Shown piece after piece: positions 43,546 through 53,169 of a stretch of DNA of 64,000 nucleotides. Made by a program: the position numbers and the translations under genes. Under the pieces are notes generated by a model that saw only the letters and a program-made list of their open reading frames with translations, ran no database searches and was not told the DNA's origin. The first letter of the stretch is position 1. Each line of letters begins with the position of its first letter. The stretch spans positions 95,162-159,161 of the forward strand of contig DIAM01000005.1 in NCBI GenBank assembly GCA_002416505.1, written 5' to 3'. This DNA comes from Gammaproteobacteria bacterium UBA5078 (GTDB lineage Bacteria; Pseudomonadota; Gammaproteobacteria; Pseudomonadales; Pseudohongiellaceae).

Positions 43546-44057
43546 GACTAGCCTCTAGACTCTTGCGCATTTTAGTACTGGGGAGCCTGCTCGTAGCGGG
43601 CAACCCCGGCGCTCTGGCGCATCAGAAGAAAGAGGCACTGACGGAGATACTGTTCAACACGCGCAGCGGCAATCTCGAAGTCATGCACCGCTATCTCATT
43701 CACGATGCGGAGCATGCCGTGCGACAGCTCGTCGATTCGCAAGCAGACTTAATTGCCTCGGAACAGACTCGCGAAGCGTTCGCCAAATATGCCGTGGAGC
43801 GCTTCGCCCTGTTAGGGGATGACGGCGCTCCATTGGACTTACTCTATGTCGGCCAAGAAGTGGACAACGCCTTTCTCTGGGTCTATCAGGAGATGGCGCT
43901 TCCCGAATCCCTCACCGGCCTAGGGGTAGTCGATAACGCGCTGCGAGACATCTGGCCAGAGCAGAATAATCTGGTGAATATCGAACGCGATGGCCAAATC
44001 CAATCCCTCAATTTCACTGGCAGCACAGAGTGGCTGAGCGTTCAGTTCGAGCAATAA
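43542..44057 (+). CDS. DUF6702-like secreted protein
   Basis: A 171-residue product starting with GTG that overlaps the upstream TGA. An N-terminal signal peptide ends near NPGALAHQ. The mature part has ALTEILFNTRSGNLEVMHRYLIHDAEHAV followed by a helical region, a pattern I associate with DUF6702, often beside M1-like peptidases. Function is unknown; by coupling I infer a chaperone or modulator of the peptidase. Very short gap (3 bp) to the convergent membrane gene. Confidence 0.7.
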   Translation: MRLASRLLRILVLGSLLVAGNPGALAHQKKEALTEILFNTRSGNLEVMHRYLIHDAEHAVRQLVDSQADLIASEQTREAFAKYAVERFALLGDDGAPLDLLYVGQEVDNAFLWVYQEMALPESLTGLGVVDNALRDIWPEQNNLVNIERDGQIQSLNFTGSTEWLSVQFEQ

Positions 44058-44059
44058 GC

Positions 44060-45178
44060 TCAGCGGCTAGTGCGTGGACTAAAACTCTGGCTGATGATCG
44101 CTTGCGATGCGCTATCGATCGCGGCGAGGCGCGCCTCATAAGCCGCCAATAATTCCGCCTGCAAGCCCGCGCGCAAATCCTGTAGAGCGACCTCCATATG
44201 GTTTAGTAACTCGTCACGGTTCCACGCCTCGTCCAATTGCAAGAGTAACCAATCGGTCGCCAACCAAGTCACTACACCCGCCCCCGCCGCACAGGCGAGT
44301 GCTAACGGCCCGCCTGGTGCGCACAGCATGGCACCGGCTGCCGCGCCGCCTAGCCGCGAACCACCGCGCGCACTGCCCGCGGCCACCACACGGGCTGAGG
44401 CCATGGCATTGCGGGCGGCTACGGCGCGCCACAGCGCCGGCCCCGCGAGACCGGCGGCACCGAGGCTACTCACCGCCACGCGATTGCGCAACGGGGAAAG
44501 GGCATCCAATTCGTTCAGCTCAAGCAGAAGGGCATCGAGCGGCTTGGTGTCTGCGCCCTGTCGCGCCTGATCCAATGTCGGCAGAGGCGCCGGAACGCGT
44601 TGCGCGACCAACAGGCTGCGCACCTGACTCAACCATGCCGCGCGAGTCTGCACCTGTTGGGCAAGAATTAGCGCATTGCTGTCGTTCTCGAGCTGCGCCA
44701 AACCGCCCTGCCAAACTGGTTCCGGGAACAATACCTCGGCCGCCTTACGGGCAACGAAATCCCCCTCGACTAATTTACCGCTACTGAGCACCGCCATCGC
44801 CATGCGGCTATATTCGCCCGACAGGGAGTAATACCAGTCCGCGAACAGGGGAAGGCGCTCGCTTACTCGCGCGAACAGGCTATCTAACTGGGCGTCGATC
44901 TGTCGCTCTAGACCCGCCCTATTACTCACCTGCGCGATGCTGAAATGCTCGGAGGTGAAACTCTCAAGCCATGCCATCTGCGAGCGATTGAGTTGGTAGT
45001 ACTGCTCGTCGAGTGTCAGTACCTGAACGGGCTCTCCCGTCCACTGCCGAGGCCGCTGATTCATGAATTGCGTAAACAATAGCGTGCAGACCAGCACTAT
45101 GAAAAATGCCAGAAAGGCTTGCCGCACGCGCGCCTGCGGCGTGTTAGTTGGCGCTATAGTGGGTTCAGCGTAGGCCAT
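44060..45178 (-). CDS. Membrane-anchored protein of unknown function (partner of the upstream gene)
   Basis: A 372-residue protein with an N-terminal helix (FLAFFIVLVCTLLFTQFM), a long periplasmic helical region (LYSLSGEYSRMAMAVLS area, about 60-230) and a C-terminal Gly/Ala-rich hydrophobic segment (GGAAAGAMLCAPGGPLALAC, then AGVVTWLATDWLLL). I recognise no family. It overlaps the preceding membrane-protein gene by 14 bp, so the two are almost certainly co-translated. Plus-strand frames over this gene are shadows. Confidence 0.65.
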   Translation of the reverse strand: MAYAEPTIAPTNTPQARVRQAFLAFFIVLVCTLLFTQFMNQRPRQWTGEPVQVLTLDEQYYQLNRSQMAWLESFTSEHFSIAQVSNRAGLERQIDAQLDSLFARVSERLPLFADWYYSLSGEYSRMAMAVLSSGKLVEGDFVARKAAEVLFPEPVWQGGLAQLENDSNALILAQQVQTRAAWLSQVRSLLVAQRVPAPLPTLDQARQGADTKPLDALLLELNELDALSPLRNRVAVSSLGAAGLAGPALWRAVAARNAMASARVVAAGSARGGSRLGGAAAGAMLCAPGGPLALACAAGAGVVTWLATDWLLLQLDEAWNRDELLNHMEVALQDLRAGLQAELLAAYEARLAAIDSASQAIISQSFSPRTSR

Positions 45179-45986
45179 GTGGCTCCTCGACGTTCACTGC
45201 CGGCGCGCGCCGCAATAGTGAGGGCAGCGCGAGCGCACCTCGACACAATAGCAGATAAGACCAGACAAACAGCGCTTCGCGTGCAAGCACGATACACCAG
45301 CCCGCGGCCTGCCATACCGAGGTGCCGGGCTTGGGCAGTAGGCGCTGCGCTAGCCACGCCTGCAAAGCATCGCTAGCGGCCGCCATCTCGAGCAGGGTCA
45401 TGAGCTGAGGGCTACGCGCCTGCTCGCTCGAGACGGCGTACCACACGGCCTGCTCCAAACTCGCATCGCGAAAATCGGCGTACTGAGCACCCAATGCCCG
45501 CCACACGAAATACAGCAACAGGGCTCCGGCGAGCATATTGAGCGCCAGACGCAGGCCTAGCTCCTCGCGAAAGCCCGTTTGAACTTGCGCCTGCAAAAGG
45601 CGGGCGAGGAGAAGTGCCAGCATCGGCAGCGCCAGCGCCGCACACAATAGTGCCGACCACTGCCAATCGGCCTCGAAGCGCAGGACAGCCAGCAACAGAT
45701 AAAGAGACATTACGATCGCGACCAGCCCTTGCCCCAGCGCCATCAACACACCACCGCGCAACAGCCTAAAGGCACCGCTGCCCGGCTGCAGATAGGCTGC
45801 TAACCATACGCGGCGGCGAATCTTGGCGCGCTGCCATAGGCCTAGGCCTACAAGGGCGCTGCTAGCGACCCACATCAGCAATAACCAGGGGCTACTGAGC
45901 ACACGCCCATACAGATACACTAGCCATAGCGCGGCGGTAAGCGCTGCAAGGCCTAGCATCTGCTTGAGCATTTGGTTTATTCGCAT
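45165..45986 (-). CDS. Polytopic membrane protein of unknown function
   Basis: The ATG at 45986 has GAGG upstream; the GTG at 46007 is less supported. The 273-residue protein has about six membrane segments (LAALTAALWLVYLYGRVL, WLLLMWVASSALVGLG, GQGLVAIVMSLYLLLAVL, ALLCAALALPMLALLLARLL and others). No recognised family. It precedes the 372-residue partner by overlap. It is divergent from the DTW-domain gene; the gap of 98 bp carries the promoters. Confidence 0.65.
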   Translation of the reverse strand: MRINQMLKQMLGLAALTAALWLVYLYGRVLSSPWLLLMWVASSALVGLGLWQRAKIRRRVWLAAYLQPGSGAFRLLRGGVLMALGQGLVAIVMSLYLLLAVLRFEADWQWSALLCAALALPMLALLLARLLQAQVQTGFREELGLRLALNMLAGALLLYFVWRALGAQYADFRDASLEQAVWYAVSSEQARSPQLMTLLEMAAASDALQAWLAQRLLPKPGTSVWQAAGWCIVLAREALFVWSYLLLCRGALALPSLLRRAPAVNVEEPHGLR

Positions 45987-46084
45987 ACACAATGCCTCGT
46001 GATCCACTGTTAATCAGGCGATTCAGGCTATAATCCCGCTCCGCTAACTTCACTAGTCCTCTGATAGTTTCCAAGGAACTCGCT

Positions 46085-46813
46085 TTGCCAACTGCGCCGC
46101 ATATCAACTCGATCATGGCCCTTCGTGCCCGAGAACTTCTCAAGACTAGGAAACCATTCATGGCGCGTGGGAGCAAGGTAAAGCGCTGCGGGCTTTGCCT
46201 GCTGCCACTTACGGGCTGCATCTGTGCCGACAGGCCAGCGCCGCTGCACGGCAGCGCCTTCTGTTTCATCATGTATTGGGGCGAGGCCTTTAAACCTAGC
46301 AATACCGGGCGCTTGATAGCGGATGTCATACAAGACAATCATGCCTTCCTGTGGGAGCGAACCAAGGTCGACCCGGCGTTATTACAGCTATTGGCAGATC
46401 CACAATACTCCCCGGTCATCGTGTTCCCTCACCAGTACGCAGAGCCCGAGCGCTGCATCGACTCCCTCGCAGATATCGACACAGAAACCGGCGGCAAGAC
46501 ACCGCTCTATATCATGCTGGATGGTACCTGGCGCGAAGCCAAGAAGATGTTCAAGAGCCCCTACCTGGCCCAAATCCCGGTATTGGGCATAGAGCCGGAG
46601 CATGGGTCCCTGTATCAACTACGCGAGGCCGCGCACAAGCATCAGCTATGTACCGCAGAGGTCGCCGGCATGGTCTTGGCACTCGGAGGGGATGTAGTGG
46701 CGGCGGAGTCTCTCAACGCCTATTTCGAGGTGTTTCGGCGCCGCTATATCGCCGGCAAGCCGCATATGGTGTTGCGCGAGCAGCTAGCCCTAGTGGCCCC
46801 AATCGACGACTAG
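46085..46813 (+). CDS. tapT: DTW-domain tRNA-uridine aminocarboxypropyltransferase
   Basis: Makes acp3U in tRNA (TapT/YfiP type). The start TTG at 46085 has AAGGAA six bases upstream; an ATG at 46115 is the alternative, and the family N-terminus supports a start this far out (ALRARELL precedes the Cys block). The Cys cluster RCGLCLLPLTGCICAD is intact. The DGTWREAKKM motif, the hallmark of the DTW family, lies near residue 145. The rest has the expected KPSNTGRLIADV segment. Length 242 is normal. Confidence 0.88.
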   Translation: MPTAPHINSIMALRARELLKTRKPFMARGSKVKRCGLCLLPLTGCICADRPAPLHGSAFCFIMYWGEAFKPSNTGRLIADVIQDNHAFLWERTKVDPALLQLLADPQYSPVIVFPHQYAEPERCIDSLADIDTETGGKTPLYIMLDGTWREAKKMFKSPYLAQIPVLGIEPEHGSLYQLREAAHKHQLCTAEVAGMVLALGGDVVAAESLNAYFEVFRRRYIAGKPHMVLREQLALVAPIDD

Positions 46814-46825
46814 CCAACCTTAGCC

Positions 46826-48367
46826 TCAGTCATCGGTGGAGATGCGATTACGCCCCTGCGCCTTCGCATTGTACAGTGCGCGATCGGCGCGCTCCATCAA
46901 GGACTCCATCGTGTCACCCTCGACAAACTCGGCGAGCCCCGCACTAAGCTCTATAGAGAAGTAGCCTTTGCTCCCCTCTAGCCGCAGACTCGCCACGCCG
47001 CGAAACATGCGCTCTAAAATCTTGCAGGCGTCGTCCATCGTGGTATCCGCCAGCAGAAGCACAAACTCCTCGCCACCGATGCGCGCGAACACATCGGTGC
47101 CTCGGGCCTCGCGTTCGCAGTAATGTGAGAATAGCCGCAGGGCCTCGTCGCCCGCTTTATGGCCATGCAGGTCATTGACACTCTTAAAGTGATCCAGATC
47201 GAGCATCGCGAGGCACATCGGCACCTTGTGACGGATCGAACGCTGCAGGGCACGGGAGTACAAGCCATTGAAGGAGCGTCGATTCAAGACACCGGTTAAG
47301 GGATCCGTGGTTGCCAAGCGTTTGAGCTCGTCCTCGAGTGTGCGCCGATGACTCACATCGCGTATCTCGGCAACATAGTCGCCACTTTCGCCGAGCAGGG
47401 GGAGTATCCGCAATTCCGTATTGAGGATGCCGCCATCGCCGCGGCGAACATCGATATCGACGAGCGTGCCGTCCGCCGCCCCCATAGACTTAGCAAGCAA
47501 TTCCCGCTCACGCTTCTTAAAATGCAGGGCAAACTCGCTATCTAGAAGCTGCTCCCTCGATTGACCGAGGAGGGATTCCAGTTGTCGATTCGCATCGCAG
47601 ATTCTGCCGTCACGAAGCACTGCAACTCCCGCGCTGGAGACATTGAGTAGGCGCTCGAAGCGTAAAGTGTTCTCCTTGGCACGTTCGGCATTCGCTCGAC
47701 TGCCCGCAAGGATGCGCTGCATTGTCATCAGCGTCATGCCGATAAAGCCCATGACCAGCGCGGGAATGCCGAAGTTATAGGGCAGCAGATAACTAAACGA
47801 TTCATAGGGCTGGGTGTAGGCTTGCCCGGATGCGAAGGCGTCCCACGCGAACCAGGCACGCACAAATGTCACCACGCTATATAGCCCGAGACAAACGCCA
47901 ACCAATATCCGCGCCGGCCGCGTACTGGGATCGTCGCGCAAACGTAGCAATAAGACTACGGCCTGCACCGGCAACAGGCCTGCCACAATCGAGTAGACCG
48001 TCATGAGGAAATCGGAGTTAGCGCTGGTCATCCAATAGTGCACGTTCACACTACCGACGATCGCGACACTCACGGGCAATATCCAGTAGGGAACGGGACG
48101 ACCTATGAATCGAAACACGCCAAGCACTAAGATGGCTTCGCCGCAAAGTTGCAGCATATTGCCAAGGACGTTGATCACCGGGTTGCGGGTCACGACGAAG
48201 ACGCCGAATAGAACGACACCCAGCGCTAACGACCACGCCCCCACCATCCAGAAGACCGGCGCCGGCATCGGACGGGACATCCTCCACAACGCGGTGGCGG
48301 CGATTGCGAGCGCGAAGATGAGATTCACCCCTACCAGCATGGGAGAAAAATAGAATGCCTCCATCAA
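46826..48367 (-). CDS. Membrane-bound diguanylate cyclase with PAS domain
   Basis: A 513-residue protein with about seven membrane helices (1-210), a PAS domain (about 225-340, GVAVLRDGRICDANRQLE) and a C-terminal GGDEF domain (345-510). The active site reads ARIGGEEFVLLL, and the RxxD inhibitory site is present as RGTD five residues before it. It therefore should make c-di-GMP and be subject to product feedback. The start overlaps the end of the alpha/beta hydrolase gene (48364-48367). The 7TM input has no named family in my reading. Confidence 0.9.
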   Translation of the reverse strand: MMEAFYFSPMLVGVNLIFALAIAATALWRMSRPMPAPVFWMVGAWSLALGVVLFGVFVVTRNPVINVLGNMLQLCGEAILVLGVFRFIGRPVPYWILPVSVAIVGSVNVHYWMTSANSDFLMTVYSIVAGLLPVQAVVLLLRLRDDPSTRPARILVGVCLGLYSVVTFVRAWFAWDAFASGQAYTQPYESFSYLLPYNFGIPALVMGFIGMTLMTMQRILAGSRANAERAKENTLRFERLLNVSSAGVAVLRDGRICDANRQLESLLGQSREQLLDSEFALHFKKRERELLAKSMGAADGTLVDIDVRRGDGGILNTELRILPLLGESGDYVAEIRDVSHRRTLEDELKRLATTDPLTGVLNRRSFNGLYSRALQRSIRHKVPMCLAMLDLDHFKSVNDLHGHKAGDEALRLFSHYCEREARGTDVFARIGGEEFVLLLADTTMDDACKILERMFRGVASLRLEGSKGYFSIELSAGLAEFVEGDTMESLMERADRALYNAKAQGRNRISTDD

Positions 48368-49635
48368 TTCACGCTCTCAATGAAACGCGCGATGTGATCA
48401 AGCAGCGCAGCATAATGCGGATTGAAACTGCCCCTGCGAATCAGCTTGCCCTCGAAGCGGCCATCGTTGCCTAGGCCACTCTCGCCATAGACCGTCTGCG
48501 CATCGTCGCTCACGCATCGAGCGTAGTCGGCCGAGCCGTCGCCGTATTGCAGGCAGATGCTATAGTCGCCATCCATGCCGTAGTGAGGATTATCTGGCGC
48601 CATAGAGATGCTGGTATGGGAGAGATTGATAACGCGGTGCGCTGTGGATTGTGCGGGCAATACCAGCAGGCCATCGCATTGTGCCTGCGGCGGCTCGTCT
48701 AGACCCGTGGCCTGATACCAGAGCATAGTGCGAGCGCCGCGCGGCGTCTTCGTACAGAAAAATTCTCTGGCCGCCTCCATGTTGACGGTGGCATCGGCAG
48801 CGCTGCCCGCCATGAACACCGGCACGGCAAGTGGGACAAACGATGCGCTGCTCAGCGCGCTCGTCAGCTCGTAGAACTCTGCCCCTGCATTCATCGAGAA
48901 GGACTCGTAGCGCCCGGCATCGCGCTCCGCATTCTCCGACAACCAGTCGCTAAACCAGCGCACATAGGGCGACAGGAACGCGATGCGGCTGCGGGCGGCG
49001 ATAGCGGGCGAGAGCATGATCAGCCCCTTGATCAACTCATCGTCGCGATGCGCATCGACATAGCGCACCGACAGAGAAGTCCCCGTGGAGAAACCCACCA
49101 TGAACAGCGCATCGACGTCTTCTCGAAAGCTGTTCACCCCATACTCGGTCACCGTCATCCAGTCTTCGAAACGCATATCGAGCGTGTCGCCCGGCACGGT
49201 GCTGTGACCCGGAAGCAATAGTCCGCGCTGCAGCGCACAGGGATAGCGCTCGCGCAATGACGCGGCGACATCGCTCAGGAGATAGGGGGAGTCGGTGAGG
49301 CCGTGGATAAGCAAGAAGCCCATGCGGGGCTGTCCGTCTGCACAGCTCGCACCCGAGGGCTGCCACTGGTAGGGCGCACGCATGGCAACTGTCTTGTCGA
49401 TATCATAGGACGGGCCGAAGGGCTCTTCGCGCAGCGCATAGTAATCGCGCGCGAGCACCTCGCGAATGCGGGCACTGTTGAGTTCGACATAGTCTTGAAA
49501 AGGGAGGTCGGGGCTCGGGACGATCGCCTCGAGCCCAGAGGGGCTGTGTAAAACTGACTCTGCCGCCAGCAACGAGTGCTGGGGTAGTGCTAACAAAGCC
49601 AATAGCGCGAACTTGAATAAACGACTACGAAACAT
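48364..49635 (-). CDS. Secreted alpha/beta hydrolase
   Basis: A 423-residue protein with a signal peptide (LALLALPQHSLLAAES). The hydrolase fold has the oxyanion HG in LLIHGLTDSPYLL, nucleophile Ser in VGFSTGTSLS (GxSxG), Asp in MAGSAADATVN and His near LSHTSIS. Specificity is unknown; esterase or lipase is likely. It overlaps the diguanylate cyclase gene by 4 bp (TGA/ATG), so the two are coupled. Functional connection is not obvious. Confidence 0.86.
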   Translation of the reverse strand: MFRSRLFKFALLALLALPQHSLLAAESVLHSPSGLEAIVPSPDLPFQDYVELNSARIREVLARDYYALREEPFGPSYDIDKTVAMRAPYQWQPSGASCADGQPRMGFLLIHGLTDSPYLLSDVAASLRERYPCALQRGLLLPGHSTVPGDTLDMRFEDWMTVTEYGVNSFREDVDALFMVGFSTGTSLSVRYVDAHRDDELIKGLIMLSPAIAARSRIAFLSPYVRWFSDWLSENAERDAGRYESFSMNAGAEFYELTSALSSASFVPLAVPVFMAGSAADATVNMEAAREFFCTKTPRGARTMLWYQATGLDEPPQAQCDGLLVLPAQSTAHRVINLSHTSISMAPDNPHYGMDGDYSICLQYGDGSADYARCVSDDAQTVYGESGLGNDGRFEGKLIRRGSFNPHYAALLDHIARFIESVN

Positions 49636-49687
49636 CTCCCCTCACCTTGTGTCTGTGCTGCAAAGACCGTTTCGGGAATGACGCCCT

Positions 49688-51082
49688 TTAGTCCTTCGAG
49701 AACTTGCGGTTCTTCTTGATTTGTCGCTTTCGTGCAACTAGCTGCGGCGTCAGGTCTTGCTCATGACGCACATAGGGATTGTCATCGCTGCGATATTGAA
49801 TGCGCACCGGAGTGCCCTCGAGCTTGAGAATCTTACGGAATGTCTTCTCTAGATAGCGGCTATAGCTATCTGGGACCTTATCGGTCTGCTTGCCATGAAT
49901 CACAATGATAGGAGGATTATGTCCCCCGGCGTGTGCATAACGCAACTTGATCCGGCGCCCGTCAATCATCGGTGGCGCGTGCTCTTCCACGGCGGCCTGC
50001 AAGACCTGGGTCAATATACTGGTGGTCAATGTTTTCTGTGCGGCGGCATAGGCGGCGTGGATCGACTCGTACAGGTCCCCCACTCCGGTGCCATGACGCG
50101 CGGAGATGAAATGAATCTTAGCGAAATCCACAAACGCGAAACGACGCTTGATATCGGATTTCACCTTATCCTTTTCCTCGAAGTCCATGCCATCCCACTT
50201 ATTGATGGCGATAACCAAGGCGCGCCCCGCGTCCAATACATAGCCTAGCAGATGCAAGTCTTGCTCGACGATGCCGGTGCGGGCGTCCACGATCAGGATC
50301 ACCACATTGGCATCTTCGATCGCCTGCAGCGCCTTGACAACAGAGAACTTCTCGACGGTTTCGGTGGTCTTACCGCGACGACGAATGCCGGCGGTATCGA
50401 TCAGGGTGTAGCGCTCGCCATGACGCTCGAAGGGTATGTAAACGCTGTCGCGCGTGGTGCCTGGCATGTCGTAGACCACGACCCTTTCCTCGCCGAGCAT
50501 GCGATTGACTAGGGTCGACTTGCCGACATTCGGCCGTCCAGAGACAGCGATCTTGATGCCGTTCTGTGTCGCGGGGACTAGTTCTTCGTCCTCTGGGAAT
50601 GTCGCCAGCACTTCATCGATCAGCTTGCGTACGCCGCGTCCCTGACTTGCGGTAACCGGGAAGACACGGGAGATGCCTAGGCCATAGAAGTCACCCATGG
50701 CGACATCTTCATCGATGCCATCGACCTTGTTCACCACTAGGACGACATTCTTCTCATTCTTGCGTAAATGCTCGACGATCGCCGTATCGCCAGGAGTTAA
50801 TCCCGCACGACCATCCACTAGCAGCAACACACAGTCTGCCTCGTCGATAGCCAATAGGGACTGGGAGGCCATCTCGAAATCGATGCCCTCCTCCTCGCCC
50901 GCAAGACCACCGGTATCGATCACGATAAACGGACGGTCCGCAATGCGGCCTTCGCCATACTGACGATCGCGGGTAAGACCGGGCAGGTTCGCGACAAGCG
51001 CATCGCGACTGCGGGTCAGGCGATTGAACAGTGTGGATTTGCCAACGTTGGGTCTACCAACAAGGGCTAGGACTGGCCTCAT
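49688..51082 (-). CDS. der: Ribosome-associated GTPase Der (EngA)
   Basis: Essential GTPase for 50S maturation. The 464-residue protein has two tandem G domains: GRPNVGKSTLFNRL (residues 8-21) with DTGG and NKVD, and a second GRPNVGKSTLVNRM (about 183-196) with DTAGI and NKWDGMDF. The KH-like C-terminal domain ends in QIKKNRKFSKD. It is at the end of the hisS-yfgM-bamB-der line on the minus strand, separated from bamB by a hairpin. Confidence 0.97.
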   Translation of the reverse strand: MRPVLALVGRPNVGKSTLFNRLTRSRDALVANLPGLTRDRQYGEGRIADRPFIVIDTGGLAGEEEGIDFEMASQSLLAIDEADCVLLLVDGRAGLTPGDTAIVEHLRKNEKNVVLVVNKVDGIDEDVAMGDFYGLGISRVFPVTASQGRGVRKLIDEVLATFPEDEELVPATQNGIKIAVSGRPNVGKSTLVNRMLGEERVVVYDMPGTTRDSVYIPFERHGERYTLIDTAGIRRRGKTTETVEKFSVVKALQAIEDANVVILIVDARTGIVEQDLHLLGYVLDAGRALVIAINKWDGMDFEEKDKVKSDIKRRFAFVDFAKIHFISARHGTGVGDLYESIHAAYAAAQKTLTTSILTQVLQAAVEEHAPPMIDGRRIKLRYAHAGGHNPPIIVIHGKQTDKVPDSYSRYLEKTFRKILKLEGTPVRIQYRSDDNPYVRHEQDLTPQLVARKRQIKKNRKFSKD

Positions 51083-51111
51083 ACGGATTCCATAGATAAA
51101 GTGATTCGCGA

Positions 51112-51147
51112 CCGCAACGGCCCTTCCCCTAGGGAAGGCTGTTGCGG
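51112..51147 (-). terminator. Long hairpin between bamB and der
   Basis: An inverted repeat with ccgcaac/gttgcgg outer arms and cccttcccc/gggaagg inner arms, with one mismatch and small bulges, directly follows the bamB stop codon. No T-run follows on the minus strand. It may be a processing hairpin or Rho-linked terminator that lowers der expression relative to bamB. Confidence 0.5.
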
Positions 51148-51148
51148 T

Positions 51149-52381
51149 TTAACGGAAAGAGTAGGCGGCCAAGCGACCGCTATTGCCGAAGACATAGATG
51201 CTGCCACCGTCCGCTACCATATTGCCACGGACGCCATCGTTATCGATGCGTGTACGCCCTACGAAATGGCCATCGATCTGCGAGAGCAGATGCAAATAGC
51301 CCTCGAAGTCTGCGACTGCTACATAGTTGCCAACGGTCAACGGAGCGGTGATGCGACGCAGGCGCAAGCCCTTGTTCTCCCAAACCACGTCTTCGGAGTT
51401 ATTGCGAATGGCGAAGAGCTGGCTCTTGTCATCCACGTAATAAGTATTGCCAAAACCCTGTGCCATGCCGTGATAGCTAGAGGCCTCTGTGCCCCACACG
51501 ATGCGACCCGTCTGCACGTCAAATGCCATCAGATTGCCCTGATAGCTAGAGGCAAATACGGTATTGCCGGCGAGCAATAGATCGCCATCCACGTCGATAA
51601 CACGCTCGATATCGTAACGGCCCTGGGGCACTGCGACGCGCTCCTCCCAGAGCAGGAAGCCATTGCCCGCGTTGACCGCCGCAACCATGCCATTGGAGAA
51701 GCCCGAAATCACGACATTGCCGGAAATCACGGGACTGCTGCTACCACGCAGCGTCAAGGCAGGAATGGTGGACTCATAAATCCAGCTCTGTTTGCCCGTC
51801 ACCGCATCCAGACCGATAAGCTTGCCGTCCACCGTCTGCAGGGCCACGATGGTCCCGTTAGTCTGTGGAGCCGCTAGCACTTCGCTGGACACTGGGGCGC
51901 GCCACAGTTCGCGACCGGAAAACTGATCTAGCGCGACTACCTCGGCCTCGCGCGTCCCGAACAACACTAGGCCGTTCGAGGCACCTACCGCGCCGGATAT
52001 CGTGCGATCGCTGCGCACGCGCCACTGCACTTCGCCGCTGTCGCGATTGACCGCCACCACGGTGCCATTGGCACTGGCGGCGAAGATCATGTCGCGGTCG
52101 ATCGCTGGGTGCAGTTGGCTGTAGTACTCGCCCTGCCCATCGCCTACATTCACACTCCAGCGCCGCGTCAGGGATACTTCTTGGTCAAGGTCGGTCAGCT
52201 CTGCAGGCTGTTCGGTCTCATCGTCACTGAACATGTCGGCGATTGGCTGAAAAATACTACAGGCGCTCAAAGACAACGCCAAGCAAACGCCTAAACCCAA
52301 TTTTAGAATATGGCCACACCGACTTCGCAGCACGGGAAACTCTGGTGCAGAAGAGGGCAAAGTCGAGACTGCTGTGTTCAT
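51149..52381 (-). CDS. bamB: Outer-membrane assembly lipoprotein BamB
   Basis: Beta-propeller lipoprotein of the BAM complex. A long N-terminal leader of about 41 residues ends in a lipobox (LALSLSAC, Cys acylated). The following eight-bladed propeller shows repeated blades such as GTVVAVNRDSGEVQWRV, LFGTREAEVVALDQFSGREL and LMAFDVQTGRIVWG. Length 410 is typical. It lies 10 bp after yfgM, in the common hisS-yfgM-bamB-der operon. Confidence 0.95.
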   Translation of the reverse strand: MNTAVSTLPSSAPEFPVLRSRCGHILKLGLGVCLALSLSACSIFQPIADMFSDDETEQPAELTDLDQEVSLTRRWSVNVGDGQGEYYSQLHPAIDRDMIFAASANGTVVAVNRDSGEVQWRVRSDRTISGAVGASNGLVLFGTREAEVVALDQFSGRELWRAPVSSEVLAAPQTNGTIVALQTVDGKLIGLDAVTGKQSWIYESTIPALTLRGSSSPVISGNVVISGFSNGMVAAVNAGNGFLLWEERVAVPQGRYDIERVIDVDGDLLLAGNTVFASSYQGNLMAFDVQTGRIVWGTEASSYHGMAQGFGNTYYVDDKSQLFAIRNNSEDVVWENKGLRLRRITAPLTVGNYVAVADFEGYLHLLSQIDGHFVGRTRIDNDGVRGNMVADGGSIYVFGNSGRLAAYSFR

Positions 52382-52391
52382 ACTAAAATCC

Positions 52392-53060
52392 TTAACTGTC
52401 TAGCTCGATATCATCTAGTTTCATTTGCAGGGTATCGCTGGTCGAACCGGCTTCGCGCGCTTCTTCATAGGAGGCACGGGCCTCGCTGAAACGCTCGAGT
52501 GCAACGAATACATCGCCTCTAATCTCGCCATACTCCGCCTCGAAGGCGCCAGGGGAGACAGTGCTCAACAGATCGAGCGCGCGTTGAGCCTCGCCCTTGG
52601 CGAGAATAACGCGAGCTAGTCGCAGTTTCGCGGTAATGACCAGAGACTCATCGGTAGGCGCGATGAAACCTGTATTCACATTATCGAGCAGCCACTGCAA
52701 CTCTGCCTCGGCAGTGTCCAGATCACGATCATCCACTGCAAGGCGCGCGCCGAACAGGGCACCGTAGAGAGCATACACCGTACCGCCATGATCTTCTTTC
52801 AATTGTGAAATCAATCGCTTAGCGTTGGCAATCGACTCATCGCTGAGTTGTACGCCGGGTCCAAGCACTACGGTAACGCCGAGCTCTTCGTAGATGTCAG
52901 AGGCTGCCGCCGACTCTGCCGTTTGCATGTTCTGCCATTGCATCCAGCCCAGATAGCCCACGCCAAACACGATGATTCCGAGTGCTAGCGACTTGCCACT
53001 CTCGTTCCACCAGCGTTTGATGGTGTCTAGGGTTTCTTCTTCTTCGGTACTAAATGCCAC
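52392..53060 (-). CDS. yfgM: YfgM-like periplasmic chaperone, TPR protein
   Basis: Ancillary SecYEG translocon protein. A short N-terminal cytosolic segment (EEEETLDTIKRWWNESGK) precedes a helix (LALGIIVFGVGYLGWMQW). The periplasmic part of about 180 residues has TPR-like repeats. The ETLDTIKRWW start is typical of YfgM. It lies between hisS and bamB on the same strand. Confidence 0.9.
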   Translation of the reverse strand: MAFSTEEEETLDTIKRWWNESGKSLALGIIVFGVGYLGWMQWQNMQTAESAAASDIYEELGVTVVLGPGVQLSDESIANAKRLISQLKEDHGGTVYALYGALFGARLAVDDRDLDTAEAELQWLLDNVNTGFIAPTDESLVITAKLRLARVILAKGEAQRALDLLSTVSPGAFEAEYGEIRGDVFVALERFSEARASYEEAREAGSTSDTLQMKLDDIELDS

Positions 53061-53169
53061 GGATCACTCCTGTTTCAGTCAACTTTTACTTGTTTTCGGT
53101 GTTCTTGCTAGCCCTGTCCGCGCCACTGGTGCGCCGGGTAGGGCATCCTGAATTAGCCGCTGTGCGCTG

